Source: Mycolicibacterium novocastrense (GTDB lineage: Bacteria; Actinomycetota; Actinomycetes; Mycobacteriales; Mycobacteriaceae). From it: a DNA stretch of 64,000 nt. A program made the translations under genes and the position numbers. The notes below the pieces were generated by a model. It saw only the letters and a program-made list of their open reading frames with translations, did no database searches and had not been told where the DNA came from. The DNA lies in contig NZ_BCTA01000026.1 of assembly GCF_001570485.1 (NCBI RefSeq), forward strand, positions 62,001 through 126,000. Direction: 5' to 3'. Positions 1 to 10,227 of the stretch are shown one piece after another. How positions within the stretch are numbered: the stretch's first letter is position 1; every line of letters starts with the position of its first letter.

Positions 1-767
1 GCGGTATGAAGGTCGCGCAGACGTCGAAGCACATGATCTTCGCGGGACCGCCCGGCACGGGGAAGACAACGATCGCTCGCGTCGTCGCCAATATCCTGGC
101 GGGGCTTGGCGTCACCGCCGAACCCAAACTCGTGGAATCCTCCCGCAAGGACTTCGTCGCCGAGTACGAAGGGCAGTCGGCCGTCAAGACCAGCCGCACC
201 ATCGACCGCGCCCTCGGCGGCGTGTTGTTCATCGACGAGGCCTACACCCTGGTGCAGGAACGCGACGGCCGTGCCGACCCGTTCGGCACCGAGGCGCTGG
301 ACACGCTGCTCGCCCGGATGGAGAACGACCGGGACAGGCTGGTGGTGATCATTGCCGGCTACAGCGCCGACATCGACCGCCTTCTGGAATCGAACGACGG
401 TCTGCGCTCGAGATTCGCCACCCGTATCGAGTTCGACTCGTACACCCCCGACGAGATCGTCGAGATCGCCGAAGTCATTGCCCGCGCGAATGATTCGTCG
501 TTGGATGAGCAGGCCGCCAAGCAGGTGCTCGAGGCCGCCACCCTGCTGAGCAGCCGCACACTGAACGGCAAACCCGCGCTCGACATCGCGGGCAACGGCC
601 GCTACGCCCGCCAGCTGGTCGAGGCCGGCGAACAGAACCGTGACATGCGGCTGGCCCGTTCGCTCGACATCGACAGCCTCGGCGACGAACAACTCAGCGA
701 GATCAACGGTGAGGACATGGCCGCCGCCATCGGCGCGGTGCACGCACGTCTGAGCATCGGCGACTAG
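1..767 (+). CDS. eccA1: ESX-1 AAA ATPase EccA1, C-terminal part (cut by window edge)
   Basis: The reading frame is open from the first bases to a TAG at 765-767, so the gene begins upstream and only about 254 C-terminal residues are seen. This is the CbxX/CfxQ-type AAA domain. A Walker A motif GPPGTGKTT lies near the left edge, Walker B is LFIDEAY, and an arginine-rich sensor region follows (RSRFATRI). In ESX-1, EccA is the cytosolic ATPase thought to work with EspG chaperones on PE/PPE and Esp substrates. eccB1 begins 2 nt after the stop, so the two are translated from one message. The in-frame ATG at position 6 lies inside the AAA domain and is not a real start. Identification rests on motifs plus the intact ESX-1 gene order that follows. 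Confidence 0.93.
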   Translation, partial: GMKVAQTSKHMIFAGPPGTGKTTIARVVANILAGLGVTAEPKLVESSRKDFVAEYEGQSAVKTSRTIDRALGGVLFIDEAYTLVQERDGRADPFGTEALDTLLARMENDRDRLVVIIAGYSADIDRLLESNDGLRSRFATRIEFDSYTPDEIVEIAEVIARANDSSLDEQAAKQVLEAATLLSSRTLNGKPALDIAGNGRYARQLVEAGEQNRDMRLARSLDIDSLGDEQLSEINGEDMAAAIGAVHARLSIGD

Positions 768-769
768 AC

Positions 770-2245
770 ATGGCGGGATTCCGGCTCACCACCAAGGTGC
801 AGGTCAGCGGTTGGCGCTTCCTGCTGCGCCGCGTCGAGCACGCGATCGTGCGCCGGGACACCCGGATGTTCGACGACCCGTTGCAGTTCTACAGCCGCGC
901 CGTGTCCGCGGGCGTGGTCATCGCGGTGCTCATCTGCCTGGGCGCCGCCCTGCTGGCGTACTTCAAACCGCTCGGGAAGCAAGGGAACGACACGCTTCTC
1001 GTCGATCGCAGCACCAACCAGCTCTACGTGATGCTCCCGGGTAGCGGTCAGTTGCGGCCGGTGTACAACCTGACGTCGGCGCGACTCGTCCTCGGCAACG
1101 CCGGAACCCCGGTGGCGGTGAAATCCGACGAGTTGAACCGCATGCCGAAGGGGCAGTCGATCGGGATCCCCGGCGCGCCCTACGCAACGCCGGTCGGCGC
1201 CGCGAACTCGATGTGGACACTGTGCGACACCGTCACCAAGCCGCAGAGCGTGGCGCCGAACCTGGAGTCGTCGATCATCGTGCGGCCCCTGGTCGCCGAT
1301 GCCTCGGTCGCCCCGATGCGCCCCGACCAGGGCATGTTGGTCTCCTACGAGAACGACACGTGGCTGGTGACCGAAAGCGGCAGACACGACATCGATCTCG
1401 CTGATCGCGCGCTCACCTCGGCGGTCGGCATCCCGGTGACGGCGAGGGCGACGCCGATCTCGCGGGGCCTGTTCAACGCGCTTCCCAACGCGGGTCCGTG
1501 GCGTCTTCCCGACATCCCGTCCTTCGGGGCCCCCAATTCGGTCGGGCTGCCGCCCAACCTCGTGGTGGGCGCGGTGTTCAAGGCGTTGACCGAGGACGGT
1601 GAACAGCATTTCGTGGTGCTGCCCGACGGTGTCGCGCAGATCAACGACACCACCGCCGCTGCGCTGCGCGCGACGAATTCGTTCGGGCTCGTCACACCGC
1701 CGTCGGTGGAGGCCAGTGTGGTCGCGCGGATCCCCGAACACGTCTTCGCCTCACCACTACCCGACAGACCCTTGGAGATCCTGCTGCGCGATGACGCCCC
1801 GACGTTGTGCTGGGCGTGGCAGCGGGAGCCCGGTGATCAGGCGCCGAAGACGACGGTGATCGCGGGGCGGCGACTGCCCATCCCACCATCGGCGATGGGC
1901 ACCGGGATCAAGCAGATCGGCGGTGATGCAACGGTTTACATCGATGGCGGTCAGTATATCCAGTTGCAGTCGCCCGATCCGCGGTACGGCGAGAGCCTCT
2001 ACTACATCGACCCCCAAGGTGTGCGGTACGGGCTGCCGAACGAGGACACCGGCAAGACGCTCGGGCTGACCGGTCCGACCACCGCGCCGTGGCAGGTGGT
2101 GGGACGTCTGGTGGACGGTCCGGTGCTGTCGCAAGAGGCGGCACTGATCGAACACGACACCCTGCCCCCGAACCCCAACCCGCGAAAGATCGGTGGCGAC
2201 TCAACTGCGCAACCGGCCGCGGCCCCGTCCGGAGGCGGCGGATGA
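770..2245 (+). CDS. eccB1: ESX-1 membrane channel component EccB1
   Basis: A 491-aa protein of EccB length. The short cytosolic N-terminus contains the family pattern [16 protein letters not shown]. One transmembrane helix follows at about residues 45-64 ([20 protein letters not shown]), then a long periplasmic domain with two cysteines (WTLCDTV and PTLCWAW), which match the disulfide pair of the family, and a Pro/Gly-rich tail. EccB proteins form the periplasmic face of the ESX core complex with EccC, EccD and EccE. The ATG is 2 nt after eccA1, and the TGA overlaps the ATG of eccCa1 (ATGA), indicating translational coupling. Confidence 0.93.
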   Translation: MAGFRLTTKVQVSGWRFLLRRVEHAIVRRDTRMFDDPLQFYSRAVSAGVVIAVLICLGAALLAYFKPLGKQGNDTLLVDRSTNQLYVMLPGSGQLRPVYNLTSARLVLGNAGTPVAVKSDELNRMPKGQSIGIPGAPYATPVGAANSMWTLCDTVTKPQSVAPNLESSIIVRPLVADASVAPMRPDQGMLVSYENDTWLVTESGRHDIDLADRALTSAVGIPVTARATPISRGLFNALPNAGPWRLPDIPSFGAPNSVGLPPNLVVGAVFKALTEDGEQHFVVLPDGVAQINDTTAAALRATNSFGLVTPPSVEASVVARIPEHVFASPLPDRPLEILLRDDAPTLCWAWQREPGDQAPKTTVIAGRRLPIPPSAMGTGIKQIGGDATVYIDGGQYIQLQSPDPRYGESLYYIDPQGVRYGLPNEDTGKTLGLTGPTTAPWQVVGRLVDGPVLSQEAALIEHDTLPPNPNPRKIGGDSTAQPAAAPSGGGG

Positions 2246-4473
2246 CCACCAAGAAGTTCACCCCGATCATCAAGCGCGGACCGCGGCTGACACCGGGTGA
2301 GATCAACGTCGCACCGCCCGAAGACCTGGGCGTCGAGATCCCGCCATCGGGCATCCAGAAGGCGCTGCCGTGGGTGATGGGCGGCGGCATGCTCGGCATG
2401 ATCGCGATCATGATCTTCACCGGCATCCGGCAGCTCTCGCCGTACATGCTGATGATGCCGTTGATGATGATCATGGCGACCGTCGGGTTCATGGCAGGGG
2501 GCGGCCCCGGCGGCAAACGCGTTCCCGAAATCAATGCCGACCGTAAGGAATATCTCCGCTACCTGGCCGGGCTCCGCACGCGGGTCACCTCGTCGGCGGC
2601 CGCTCAGGTGACGTTCTTCAACTATCACGCGCCGCACCCAGAGGATCTGCTGTCGCTCATCGGTGGCAACCGCCAGTGGTCCCGGCAGACCAACGCCGAC
2701 TTCTTCGCCGCGACCCGAATCGGACTGGGCACGGAGCCTGCGGTCGACCGACTGCTCAAGCCCGCCGTCGGCGGAGAACTGGCGGGTCCGCAGGGCGCGC
2801 CGCAGCCGCACCTGGAACCCGTGAGCCACATGTGGGTGACGAAGTTCCTGCGCACCCACGGACTCATCCATGACTGCCCGAAACTCCTGCAGCTGCGCAC
2901 GTTTCCGACCATCGCCATCGGCGGCGATCCCGACGGCGCGGCGGGTCTGCTCACGGCCATGGTCTGTCACCTCGCGGTGTTCCACCCGCCGGACCTCCTG
3001 CAGATGCGGGTGCTCATCGACAATCCCGAAGACCCGAACTGGTCCTGGCTCAAGTGGTTACCGCATCTGCAGCATCAGACCGACACGGACGCCGCGGGTC
3101 CCACCCGCATGATCTTCACCCGGCCCGACGGCCTGAGCGACCTGACCGCACGCGGCCCCCACACCGCCGATGCGGCGCCGAGCGGACCCTATGTCGTCGT
3201 CTTCGACCTCACGGGCGGCAAGGCCGGCTTCCCGGTCGACGGCCGGGCCGGCGTCACCGTCATCACGCTCGGCAACCACCGAGGATCGGCGTACCGCATC
3301 CGCGTGGCGGCCGACGGCACCGCCGACGATCGGCTGCCCAATCAGACCTTCCGGCCGATCACCTCGAGGGTCGACCACTTGACGTCGGACCAGGCCGCCC
3401 GCATCGCGCGCAAGCTGGCGGGTTGGTCGATCACCGGCACGATCATCGACAAGAGCGTCCGCGTGCACAAGAAGGTCGCCACCGAGTGGCATCAACTGGT
3501 CGGGGCACAGTCGATCGAGGAGGTGACCCCGGCACGGTGGCGCATGTTCAGCGACACCGACCGCGACCGGTTGCGCATCCCGTTCGGCCATGAACTCAAG
3601 ACCGGCGACATCATGTACCTCGACATCAAGGAGGGCGCCGAGTTCGGCGCCGGCCCGCACGGGATGCTCATCGGCACAACGGGTTCCGGGAAGTCGGAGT
3701 TCCTTCGCACCCTGATCCTCTCGCTGGCCGCCACCCACCACCCCGACCAGGTGAACCTGCTGCTCACCGACTTCAAGGGCGGCTCGACATTCCTGGGTAT
3801 GGAAAAGCTGCCGCACACCGCCGCCGTCGTGACGAACATGGAAGAGGAAGCCGAGCTGGTCAGCCGCATGGGCGAGGTGCTCAGCGGAGAGCTGGACCGC
3901 AGGCAGTCCATCCTGCGCCAGGCCGGTATGCAGGTCGGCGCGGCCGGTGCGCTGTCCGGCGTCGCCGAGTACGAGAAGCATCGCGAACGCGGCGCCGACC
4001 TACCGCCGCTGCCAACCCTTTTCGTCGTCGTCGACGAGTTCGCCGAGCTGCTGCAGAACCATCCCGACTTCATCGCACTGTTCGACCGGATCTGCCGGGT
4101 GGGCCGCTCGCTGCGGGTGCACCTGCTGCTGGCGACGCAGTCGCTGAACACCGGCGGTGTGCGCATCGACAAGCTCGAACCCAACCTCACGTACCGGATC
4201 GCGTTGCGCACGACCAGTTCCGCCGAATCGAAAGCCGTGATCGGCACGCCGGAGGCGCAGTACATCACGAACAAAGAGAGCGGCGTGGGCTTCCTTCGCG
4301 TCGGCATGGAGGACCCCGTCAAGTTCCACAGCGTCTACACCGGTGTCAACTATGTCCCCACATCGGGGCGACAGGACGACGGGGAAGTGAGGCCGCAGGC
4401 CAGACGGCCGAGCCGGCCGCGGATCCGTCCTTTCACCGCGGCGCCGATCCCGGAGACGGCGGTGAGGTCATGA
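2242..4473 (+). CDS. eccCa1: ESX-1 FtsK/SpoIIIE-type ATPase EccCa1
   Basis: 743 aa from the ATG that overlaps the eccB1 stop; an upstream extension to 2089 is open but runs through eccB1. Two membrane helices lie at about residues 38-85, rich in Met and Ile. A central EccC-specific region follows, then an FtsK/SpoIIIE ATPase domain with Walker [10 protein letters not shown] at about 477-485 and Walker [13 protein letters not shown]. In the split ESX-1 EccC this half carries the membrane anchor and ATPase domain 1, and it pairs with EccCb1, which is encoded next with a 4-nt overlap. Together they recognise EsxB and drive export. Confidence 0.94.
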   Translation: MTTKKFTPIIKRGPRLTPGEINVAPPEDLGVEIPPSGIQKALPWVMGGGMLGMIAIMIFTGIRQLSPYMLMMPLMMIMATVGFMAGGGPGGKRVPEINADRKEYLRYLAGLRTRVTSSAAAQVTFFNYHAPHPEDLLSLIGGNRQWSRQTNADFFAATRIGLGTEPAVDRLLKPAVGGELAGPQGAPQPHLEPVSHMWVTKFLRTHGLIHDCPKLLQLRTFPTIAIGGDPDGAAGLLTAMVCHLAVFHPPDLLQMRVLIDNPEDPNWSWLKWLPHLQHQTDTDAAGPTRMIFTRPDGLSDLTARGPHTADAAPSGPYVVVFDLTGGKAGFPVDGRAGVTVITLGNHRGSAYRIRVAADGTADDRLPNQTFRPITSRVDHLTSDQAARIARKLAGWSITGTIIDKSVRVHKKVATEWHQLVGAQSIEEVTPARWRMFSDTDRDRLRIPFGHELKTGDIMYLDIKEGAEFGAGPHGMLIGTTGSGKSEFLRTLILSLAATHHPDQVNLLLTDFKGGSTFLGMEKLPHTAAVVTNMEEEAELVSRMGEVLSGELDRRQSILRQAGMQVGAAGALSGVAEYEKHRERGADLPPLPTLFVVVDEFAELLQNHPDFIALFDRICRVGRSLRVHLLLATQSLNTGGVRIDKLEPNLTYRIALRTTSSAESKAVIGTPEAQYITNKESGVGFLRVGMEDPVKFHSVYTGVNYVPTSGRQDDGEVRPQARRPSRPRIRPFTAAPIPETAVRS

Positions 4474-6227
4474 GCATCGAACCGGACCAGCGGGTGCTCC
4501 GCGAGGTGGTGCTGGACCAGCTCACCACCGGCGAAGCCCGCGCCTATCGGATGTGGTTGCCGCCGTTGGCCGATCCGACACCGGTCAACGAACTGATCGC
4601 CAACGACCACCAGCGCCAGCCGCTGCGCTTCGGCCTGGGCATCATGGACGAACCGCGCCGGCACCGCCAGGAGGTGTGGGGCATCGACACCTCGTCGGCC
4701 GGCGGCAACATCGCCGTCGGCGGTGCACCACAGACCGGCAAGTCCACCTTCCTGCAGACGCTGATCCTGTCGGCGGCCGCGACGCATACGCCCCGGCAGG
4801 TCCAGTTCTACTGTGTCGACCTCGGCGGCGGCGGGCTGCTCTACCTCGAGGACCTGCCGCATGTCGGCGGCGTCGCGACACGCTCGGAGCCCGACCGGGT
4901 CAACCGGGTCGTCGCCGAGATGAAAGGCGTTCTGCGGCAACGCGAAGCGATGTTCAAACAGTACCGCGTCGGATCGATGGCGGCGTATCGCGAGATGCGC
5001 GACGATGCGAACCACCCGTTGGCGGCCGATCCGTTCGGCGACGTGTTCCTGGTCATCGACGGGTGGCCGGCGTTCGTCGCGGAGTTCGGCGACCTCGAGG
5101 CCGTCGTGCAGGATCTCGCCGGCCAGGGCCTGCAATTCGGTGTGCACACGGTGATCTCCACGCCGCGCTGGACGGAGCTCAAAGCACGCGTGCGCGACTA
5201 CCTGGGCACGAAGATCGAGTTCCGGTTGGGCGATGTCAATGAGACCCAGATCGACCGCATCACCCGCGAGATACCGGCCAACCGACCGGGCCGTGCGGTG
5301 TCGATGGAGAAGCACCACTTGATGATCGGGGTGCCCCGCCTCGACGGTGTGCACAGCGCCGACAACCTCGTCACCGCCATGTCCGACGCGGTTCAGGTGA
5401 TCGCAGCGCGGCACACCGACCAGGCGCCCAAGGTGCGCGTCCTGCCCGAGCGCATCTACCTGCACCACCTGGATCCCAACCCGCCCGGCCCGGACGCCGA
5501 CTACCGCACCCGGTGGACGATCCCGCTGGGACTGCGCGAATCCGACATGGGTGTCGCCTACAACCAGATGCACACCACTCCGCACATGTTGATCTTCGGT
5601 GGCCCCAAGTCGGGTAAAACCCGGATCGCACATGCTGTCGCACAAGCGATTTGCGCTCGCAACAGCCCGGACCAAGTTCGGTTCATGCTGGCCGACTACC
5701 GGTCCGGTCTGCTCGACGCGGTGCCGCAGTCGCATCTGCTGGCAGCGGGCGCCATCAACCGCAACAACGCGAGCCTGGAAGAGGCGATCAAGGCGTTCGC
5801 CATCAACCTGCAGCGCCGCCTTCCGCCTGCGGACCTCACCACGGCCCAGTTGCGCGCCCGGTCCTGGTGGAGCGGGCCGGATGTCGTGCTGCTGGTCGAC
5901 GACTGGCACATGATCGTCGCCGCCAGCGGTGTGGTGCCGCCGATGGCTCCGTTGTTCCCGCTGTTGCCCGCGGCCGCCGATATCGGCCTGCACATCATCG
6001 TCACCTGCCAGATGAGTCAGGCGCACCGCGCCACCATGGACAAGTTCGTCGGAGCCGCGTACGGCGCCGGATCTCCGACGCTGTTCTTGTCGGGGGAGAA
6101 ACAGGAGTTTCCCTCGAGTGAGGTCCGGCTCAAGCGCCGTCCCCCCGGCCAGGGATTTCTGGTCTCACCGGATGGGAAGGAGGTCATCCAGGCGGCTTAT
6201 GTGGACCCCCCAGAAGAAGTTGTGTAA
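4470..6227 (+). CDS. eccCb1: ESX-1 FtsK/SpoIIIE-type ATPase EccCb1
   Basis: 585 aa, soluble, with ATPase domains 2 and 3 of the split EccC. Walker A motifs are [10 protein letters not shown] at about residue 84 and GGPKSGKTR at about residue 377; Walker B-like strands are VFLVIDGW and VVLLVDDWH. In M. tuberculosis this subunit binds the C-terminal signal of EsxB, and the substrate genes follow immediately. The ATG overlaps the eccCa1 stop (ATGA). The 167-nt gap downstream suggests that the PE35 group also has its own promoter. Confidence 0.94.
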   Translation: MSIEPDQRVLREVVLDQLTTGEARAYRMWLPPLADPTPVNELIANDHQRQPLRFGLGIMDEPRRHRQEVWGIDTSSAGGNIAVGGAPQTGKSTFLQTLILSAAATHTPRQVQFYCVDLGGGGLLYLEDLPHVGGVATRSEPDRVNRVVAEMKGVLRQREAMFKQYRVGSMAAYREMRDDANHPLAADPFGDVFLVIDGWPAFVAEFGDLEAVVQDLAGQGLQFGVHTVISTPRWTELKARVRDYLGTKIEFRLGDVNETQIDRITREIPANRPGRAVSMEKHHLMIGVPRLDGVHSADNLVTAMSDAVQVIAARHTDQAPKVRVLPERIYLHHLDPNPPGPDADYRTRWTIPLGLRESDMGVAYNQMHTTPHMLIFGGPKSGKTRIAHAVAQAICARNSPDQVRFMLADYRSGLLDAVPQSHLLAAGAINRNNASLEEAIKAFAINLQRRLPPADLTTAQLRARSWWSGPDVVLLVDDWHMIVAASGVVPPMAPLFPLLPAAADIGLHIIVTCQMSQAHRATMDKFVGAAYGAGSPTLFLSGEKQEFPSSEVRLKRRPPGQGFLVSPDGKEVIQAAYVDPPEEVV

Positions 6228-6394
6228 CGAGCACCCCCGGACCGCCCTTAAGATGATTCGAGACGCGCCAGCAAATTCAGTGGCGATGCGATAGCAAAGA
6301 GGTCGGGGGACCGGTTCCTGGCTGGCGGACAGCGGTGTCCGAGTGTGCACAAGTTCATACGCATTGAATTCATGACCGACGAGGAGATCTGCAA
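6228..6394 (+). promoter_or_regulatory. eccCb1-PE35 intergenic region, probable promoter and leader
   Basis: This is the first sizeable gap in the cluster. It is less GC-rich than its surroundings in places and ends in a good ribosome binding site, GAGGAG at 6381-6386, 8 nt before the PE35 ATG. No convincing -35/-10 pair could be fixed by eye. Its position before PE35-PPE68-esxB-esxA matches where ESX-1 substrate genes are separately transcribed in other mycobacteria. Confidence 0.4.
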
Positions 6395-6688
6395 ATGGAA
6401 CCGTTGATGCACAATCCTGGCGCCGTGGGAGTCGGGGCACAGGTGGTGGCTAACGGCACCCGGGGCCTCGCCGCGGGCACGACGGCGGGTGCTGCGGTGA
6501 CCGCGCTGGTGCCGGCCGGTGCCGACGAAGTGTCGGCGCAGGCGGCGGTCGCGTTCGCCGCCGAGGGCGTGGAAACGCTGGCAATGAACACGTTCGCCCA
6601 GGAAGAGTTGGCTCGAATGGGCGCGGCCGTGATCGAGAGCGCCGGAATCTACACCGCCGTGGACGGCGCCAACGCCGCGACGTTCTGA
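6395..6688 (+). CDS. PE35: PE family protein PE35
   Basis: 97 aa, made almost entirely of the PE domain. The family core VPAGADEVSAQAA is present at about residues 45-57, following the usual N-terminal helix. The N-terminal residues read MEPL where classical PE proteins have their Pro-Glu pair. PE proteins form a helical hairpin that pairs with a PPE partner, and the secretion signal lies at the C-terminal side of the second helix. The PPE partner, PPE68, is encoded 47 nt downstream. A clear GAGGAG ribosome site supports the chosen ATG. Confidence 0.9.
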   Translation: MEPLMHNPGAVGVGAQVVANGTRGLAAGTTAGAAVTALVPAGADEVSAQAAVAFAAEGVETLAMNTFAQEELARMGAAVIESAGIYTAVDGANAATF

Positions 6689-6735
6689 TCGCGGCAGCCA
6701 CCCTTTTATTCGACGGACCAGGGAAGACCTAGACG

Positions 6736-8034
6736 ATGTTCTGGCATGCCATGCCGCCAGAATTCAACACCGCCCGGTTGATGGCCGGCGCCGGAGCGGC
6801 GCCGATGCTGCAGGCCGCCGCGGGGTGGGAGGCGTTGGCGATCTCGCTGGAGACGCAGGCCGACGAACTGGCCGCGAGCCTGGTTTCCCTGACCTCGGTA
6901 TGGAGCGGTGCGGCCAGTGAGCGGGTCGTGGCCGCCACGATGCCGATGGTCGCGTGGCTGCGGACCGTGTCCGCCCAGGCCCAGAAGCGCGCGCTGCAGG
7001 CGACCGCGCAGGCAAACTCCTACAGCCTCGCGATGGCCACCACGCCACCGCTCGCCGAGATCGAGCAGAACCACATCACCCACGCGGTGCTCGAAGCCAC
7101 CAACTTCCTCGGCGTCAACACGGTCCCGATCGGCATCAACGAGTTCGACTACTTCGTCAGGATGTGGAACCAGGCAGCCGGGGCGATGGACGTCTACCAG
7201 GCCGAGACCGCCCTGAACCTGCTCTTCGAACCGATCATGCCACCGAAGCCGATCGTCATTCCCGGTGTGGCCGCCGCAGGCGCGGCCGCCGCGGTCGGGC
7301 ACGCGGCGGCGTCGGCGCCGATGACCGCCATGCGGAACGCCGTGATCACCCAGGTGGGTGTGCAGGCCTCGATGGAGTCGGCGGTGCTGCAGGGAGGACG
7401 CGCGACCGCGCAGATCGGCATGTCGGCCCAGCAGGCCCAGGGTCAGGTCCAGAAATCGGAGAACCTCGCCCAGCGGGCGGCGAGCCCCAATCAGATGACA
7501 CAGCAGGGCATGCAGATGGGCGTGCAGATGGCGTCGCAGCTGGGCTCGACGCTGGCGCAGGTGCCGCAGCAGGGCATGCAGATGGTCATGCAACCGGTGC
7601 AGCAGATGACCCAGCCGTTGCAGCAGGTCACGTCGCTGTTCACCCAGCTCGGCAGCAGTCTGGGCAGCGAGAAGACGCAGGTGGGTCTGGTCGGGGCCAG
7701 CCCGCTGTCGAATCATCCGCTCGCGGGCGGTTCCGGTGCGACCTCCGGCGCCGGCCTCGTGCGTGCCGCGTCGCTGCCCGGTGCCGGCGGGACGATGGCC
7801 CGCACCCCGTTGATGGCCGAACTCATCGGCCAGCCGACCACGGCGTCCGGCGGCGCGGGCGGCGCGGCAGGCGGAAACGGCGCGGGTCTCGCACCGGTCG
7901 GCGCAGGCGGTGGCGGTACCGGACCGATGGGGCACATGGGCCAGCGGGCAAGCAGCGGTGGCAGCAGGAACGGGTTGACGGCGCCGCGGGTCCTACCCCA
8001 GGACCTCGGCGAAGACGAGGACGACGACTGGTGA
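6736..8034 (+). CDS. PPE68: PPE family protein PPE68
   Basis: 432 aa. The PPE domain occupies the first ~175 residues: it begins MFWHAMPPEFNTARL, has a WSGAASE turn (WxG) at about 55, and ends near the WNQAAG segment. The rest is a low-complexity tail rich in Gln, Met, Gly and Ala (repeated QQGMQM units at about 255-290), ending in a very acidic EDEDDDW. The tail is longer than in the 368-aa M. tuberculosis protein. It would be secreted as a heterodimer with PE35 and is encoded directly before esxB. The acidic end may be a recognition element, but that is inference. Confidence 0.92.
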   Translation: MFWHAMPPEFNTARLMAGAGAAPMLQAAAGWEALAISLETQADELAASLVSLTSVWSGAASERVVAATMPMVAWLRTVSAQAQKRALQATAQANSYSLAMATTPPLAEIEQNHITHAVLEATNFLGVNTVPIGINEFDYFVRMWNQAAGAMDVYQAETALNLLFEPIMPPKPIVIPGVAAAGAAAAVGHAAASAPMTAMRNAVITQVGVQASMESAVLQGGRATAQIGMSAQQAQGQVQKSENLAQRAASPNQMTQQGMQMGVQMASQLGSTLAQVPQQGMQMVMQPVQQMTQPLQQVTSLFTQLGSSLGSEKTQVGLVGASPLSNHPLAGGSGATSGAGLVRAASLPGAGGTMARTPLMAELIGQPTTASGGAGGAAGGNGAGLAPVGAGGGGTGPMGHMGQRASSGGSRNGLTAPRVLPQDLGEDEDDDW

Positions 8035-8119
8035 TCGTCCACCAAGACTTCCCGGTCACCCGACCGGAAAGACTCGCCATCGATGGTGAGGACAGAGGAA
8101 GAGAGAAAGAGTATCCAGC

Positions 8120-8419
8120 ATGGCAATGAATACCGACGTTGCTGTCCTCGCCAAGGAGGCAGCGAACTTCGAACGGATCAGTGGGGAACTGCAGGCCGTG
8201 ATCCGCTACGTGGAGGCGACGGCCGGCTCCCTGCATGTCCAGATGCAGGGTGACGCCGGTACGGCAGCCCAGCACGCCCTGTTGCGTTTCCAGGAGGCGG
8301 CCGATCGTCAGGTCCAGACGCTGACCGACATCTCGGCCAACATCCACACCGCCGGCGTTCAGTATGCCGCGACCGACGACGACGGGGCATCCACGCTGTC
8401 GACGGCAATGCAGTTCTGA
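8120..8419 (+). CDS. esxB: ESX-1 secreted protein EsxB (CFP-10)
   Basis: 99 aa, the usual WXG100 length. It is helical and keeps the C-terminal export signal YxxxD (YAATD at about 82-86) followed by a flexible tail ending AMQF, closely like CFP-10. The central turn has no Trp: the sequence reads MQGDAGTAA where other members have WXG, a departure also seen in some EsxB proteins. It pairs 1:1 with EsxA, and its tail is what EccCb1 recognises. An A/G-rich ribosome site (GAGGAAGAGAG) precedes the ATG. Confidence 0.95.
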   Translation: MAMNTDVAVLAKEAANFERISGELQAVIRYVEATAGSLHVQMQGDAGTAAQHALLRFQEAADRQVQTLTDISANIHTAGVQYAATDDDGASTLSTAMQF

Positions 8420-8446
8420 CCCACTGACACGAACGGAGTACATGAC

Positions 8447-8746
8447 ATGACTGAGAAGGTTTACAACTACGCCGCGATCGACGGTTCGTCATCCGAGTTG
8501 AGCGCCGCCGTCGCCCAGACCGAAGGTCTGCTCACAGAGGGCAAGGGGTCCCTCACCGCACTGGCGGCCGTCTGGGGCGGCGCCAGCTCCGAGGCTTACC
8601 AGGCCGTCCAAATGCGTTGGGATACCGCATCGGCGGAGCTCAACGCCGCACTGAAGAATCTTGCCGCCACCATCCAGGAGGCCGGCGGCACCGGGGGAAC
8701 CATGTTCCAGGCGGACAGGCTCATCGAGAGCTCGTTCGGAGCTTGA
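8447..8746 (+). CDS. esxA: ESX-1 secreted protein EsxA (ESAT-6)
   Basis: 99 aa, WXG100 family, with the WGG motif (WXG) at about residues 43-45 between two predicted helices. It lies 27 nt after esxB, the standard esxBA pair, and forms a heterodimer with EsxB. EsxA is the effector linked to membrane damage in pathogenic species and to ESX-1 function, including effects on DNA transfer, in saprophytic ones. A strong hairpin follows the gene, see 8751-8800. Confidence 0.95.
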   Translation: MTEKVYNYAAIDGSSSELSAAVAQTEGLLTEGKGSLTALAAVWGGASSEAYQAVQMRWDTASAELNAALKNLAATIQEAGGTGGTMFQADRLIESSFGA

Positions 8747-8750
8747 CGCT

Positions 8751-8800
8751 GCACGCGGGTGGGCAAGCTCGTCCTTCGGGGGGTCTTGCCCACCTCGTGC
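8751..8800 (+). terminator. Hairpin between esxA and espI
   Basis: A 10-bp perfect stem (8758-8767 with 8785-8794, GGTGGGCAAG and its complement) is extended by an outer 5-bp stem, GCACG (8751-8755) with CGTGC (8796-8800), around a 17-nt loop. It starts 5 nt after the esxA stop. There is no T tract, as is common in mycobacteria. It could end or attenuate transcription, or protect the esxBA message 3' end. Confidence 0.6.
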
Positions 8801-8829
8801 GTTGAATCACTGACTGAAGAGAGGTACCC

Positions 8830-10227
8830 ATGTCGGCAGACTATGACCGGCTTTTCCACTCCGCGGGAGACGCTGTCCAGACAGCCGACGACGACGTAGT
8901 GGATCGCGACGATGCCACCGGATCGAAGCCGTCCGCACCGGCGCCCGCAGCGACACCGCCGCCCATCGGCCAGGCTCCCGTCGAGATGACGGGGCCCACG
9001 GTGCCCGTCACACAGACCAAGGTGGGTCAGGCGCCGCCGCCGCAGCCGAACGAGATCACCACGCAGATGCCGGCCGCACGGTCGGCAACGCCTCCGCCAC
9101 AACCGAATTCGATGATGAGGGTGCCGATGAGCGGTGCGCCGGCGGGCGCGCGGTTCGAGCAGGCGCGCTCGGCGCCGCCACAGATGCCGCGGCCGGCGAC
9201 CGCCCCTGCACCCAGCCAGCATTTCGCAGAGCCCCAGCCCGAGACGAGCGGAGCCTTCGTAGCGCCGGCTCAGACATCGGCTGCCACCATCGGCAATCAC
9301 CGCGCGATCGACGCCCTCTCCCATGTGGGGGTGAAGTCGGCGGTGAAGATGCCGTCACAGCGGGGCTGGCGGCACCTGCTCTACTTGCTGACGCGTATCA
9401 ATCTCGGCCTGTCGCCGGATGAGCTCTACGAGATGGAGCTACACAGCCGAATACGGCGGAATGCCAGGGATTCCTACCAAATCGGGGTGTTCGGGCTCAA
9501 GGGTGGCGTCGGCAAGACCGCCGTGACCGTCGCCCTGGGTTCGGCGATGAGCAAGGTGCGGGGGGACCGGATCCTGGCCGTCGACGCCGATCCCGACGGC
9601 GGCAACCTCGCCGACCGTGCCGGACGCCAGTCCGCGGCCACCGTGGCGGATCTTCTCTCCGACAAGGATCTGGCGCGCTACAACGACATCCGCGCTTACA
9701 CCAGCATGAACGCGGCGAACCTCGAGGTGCTCTCCAGCGAGGAGTACAGCGGAGCGCGTCGCGAGTTCAACGACGAGGACTGGAAGGGCGTGACGAACAT
9801 CGTGTCGCGCTATTACAACCTCGTTCTCGCCGACTGCGGCGCGGGGCTGTTTCAGCCCGCTGCCCGCGGTGTCCTGTCGACGGTCTCGGGGTTGGTCATC
9901 GTCGCGAGTGCCTCCATCGACGGTGCGCGGCAGGCTGCGATGACCATGGACTGGTTGCGGCAGAACGGATACCAGGATCTGCTGAGCCGGTCGTGCGTGG
10001 TGATCAACCACACCGTGCCGGGTAAGCCGAACATCGACGTCGAAGACCTCGTCGCACAGTTCGAGCGCCATGTTCCACCGGGGCGGGTGGTCGTGTTGCC
10101 GTACGACAAGCACATCGCGGCGGGAACCGAGATTCAGCTGGACTTGCTGGGCAAGGCATTCCGTCGGCGCACCATCGAGTTGGCCGCCGCCCTGTCCGAC
10201 GACTTCGACAGGCTCGAACGGCGGTGA
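8830..10227 (+). CDS. espI: ESX-1 associated MinD/ParA-type ATPase EspI
   Basis: 465 aa. The first ~150 residues are disordered and rich in Pro, Ala, Gln and Thr. A SIMIBI-class ATPase of MinD/ParA type follows, with a deviant Walker A FGLKGGVGKT at about 220-229 and the DADPDGG motif shortly after. M. tuberculosis EspI is longer (about 666 aa), and the difference looks to lie in the Pro-rich part. EspI is reported to damp ESX-1 secretion when ATP is low in M. tuberculosis. The stop overlaps the eccD1 GTG start (GTGA), so the two are translationally coupled. Confidence 0.87.
   Translation: MSADYDRLFHSAGDAVQTADDDVVDRDDATGSKPSAPAPAATPPPIGQAPVEMTGPTVPVTQTKVGQAPPPQPNEITTQMPAARSATPPPQPNSMMRVPMSGAPAGARFEQARSAPPQMPRPATAPAPSQHFAEPQPETSGAFVAPAQTSAATIGNHRAIDALSHVGVKSAVKMPSQRGWRHLLYLLTRINLGLSPDELYEMELHSRIRRNARDSYQIGVFGLKGGVGKTAVTVALGSAMSKVRGDRILAVDADPDGGNLADRAGRQSAATVADLLSDKDLARYNDIRAYTSMNAANLEVLSSEEYSGARREFNDEDWKGVTNIVSRYYNLVLADCGAGLFQPAARGVLSTVSGLVIVASASIDGARQAAMTMDWLRQNGYQDLLSRSCVVINHTVPGKPNIDVEDLVAQFERHVPPGRVVVLPYDKHIAAGTEIQLDLLGKAFRRRTIELAAALSDDFDRLERR

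Noticed and set aside
4350..6026. A 558-codon minus-strand frame across eccCb1
   Set aside because: No recognisable domain, shadow composition, and complete overlap with eccCb1.
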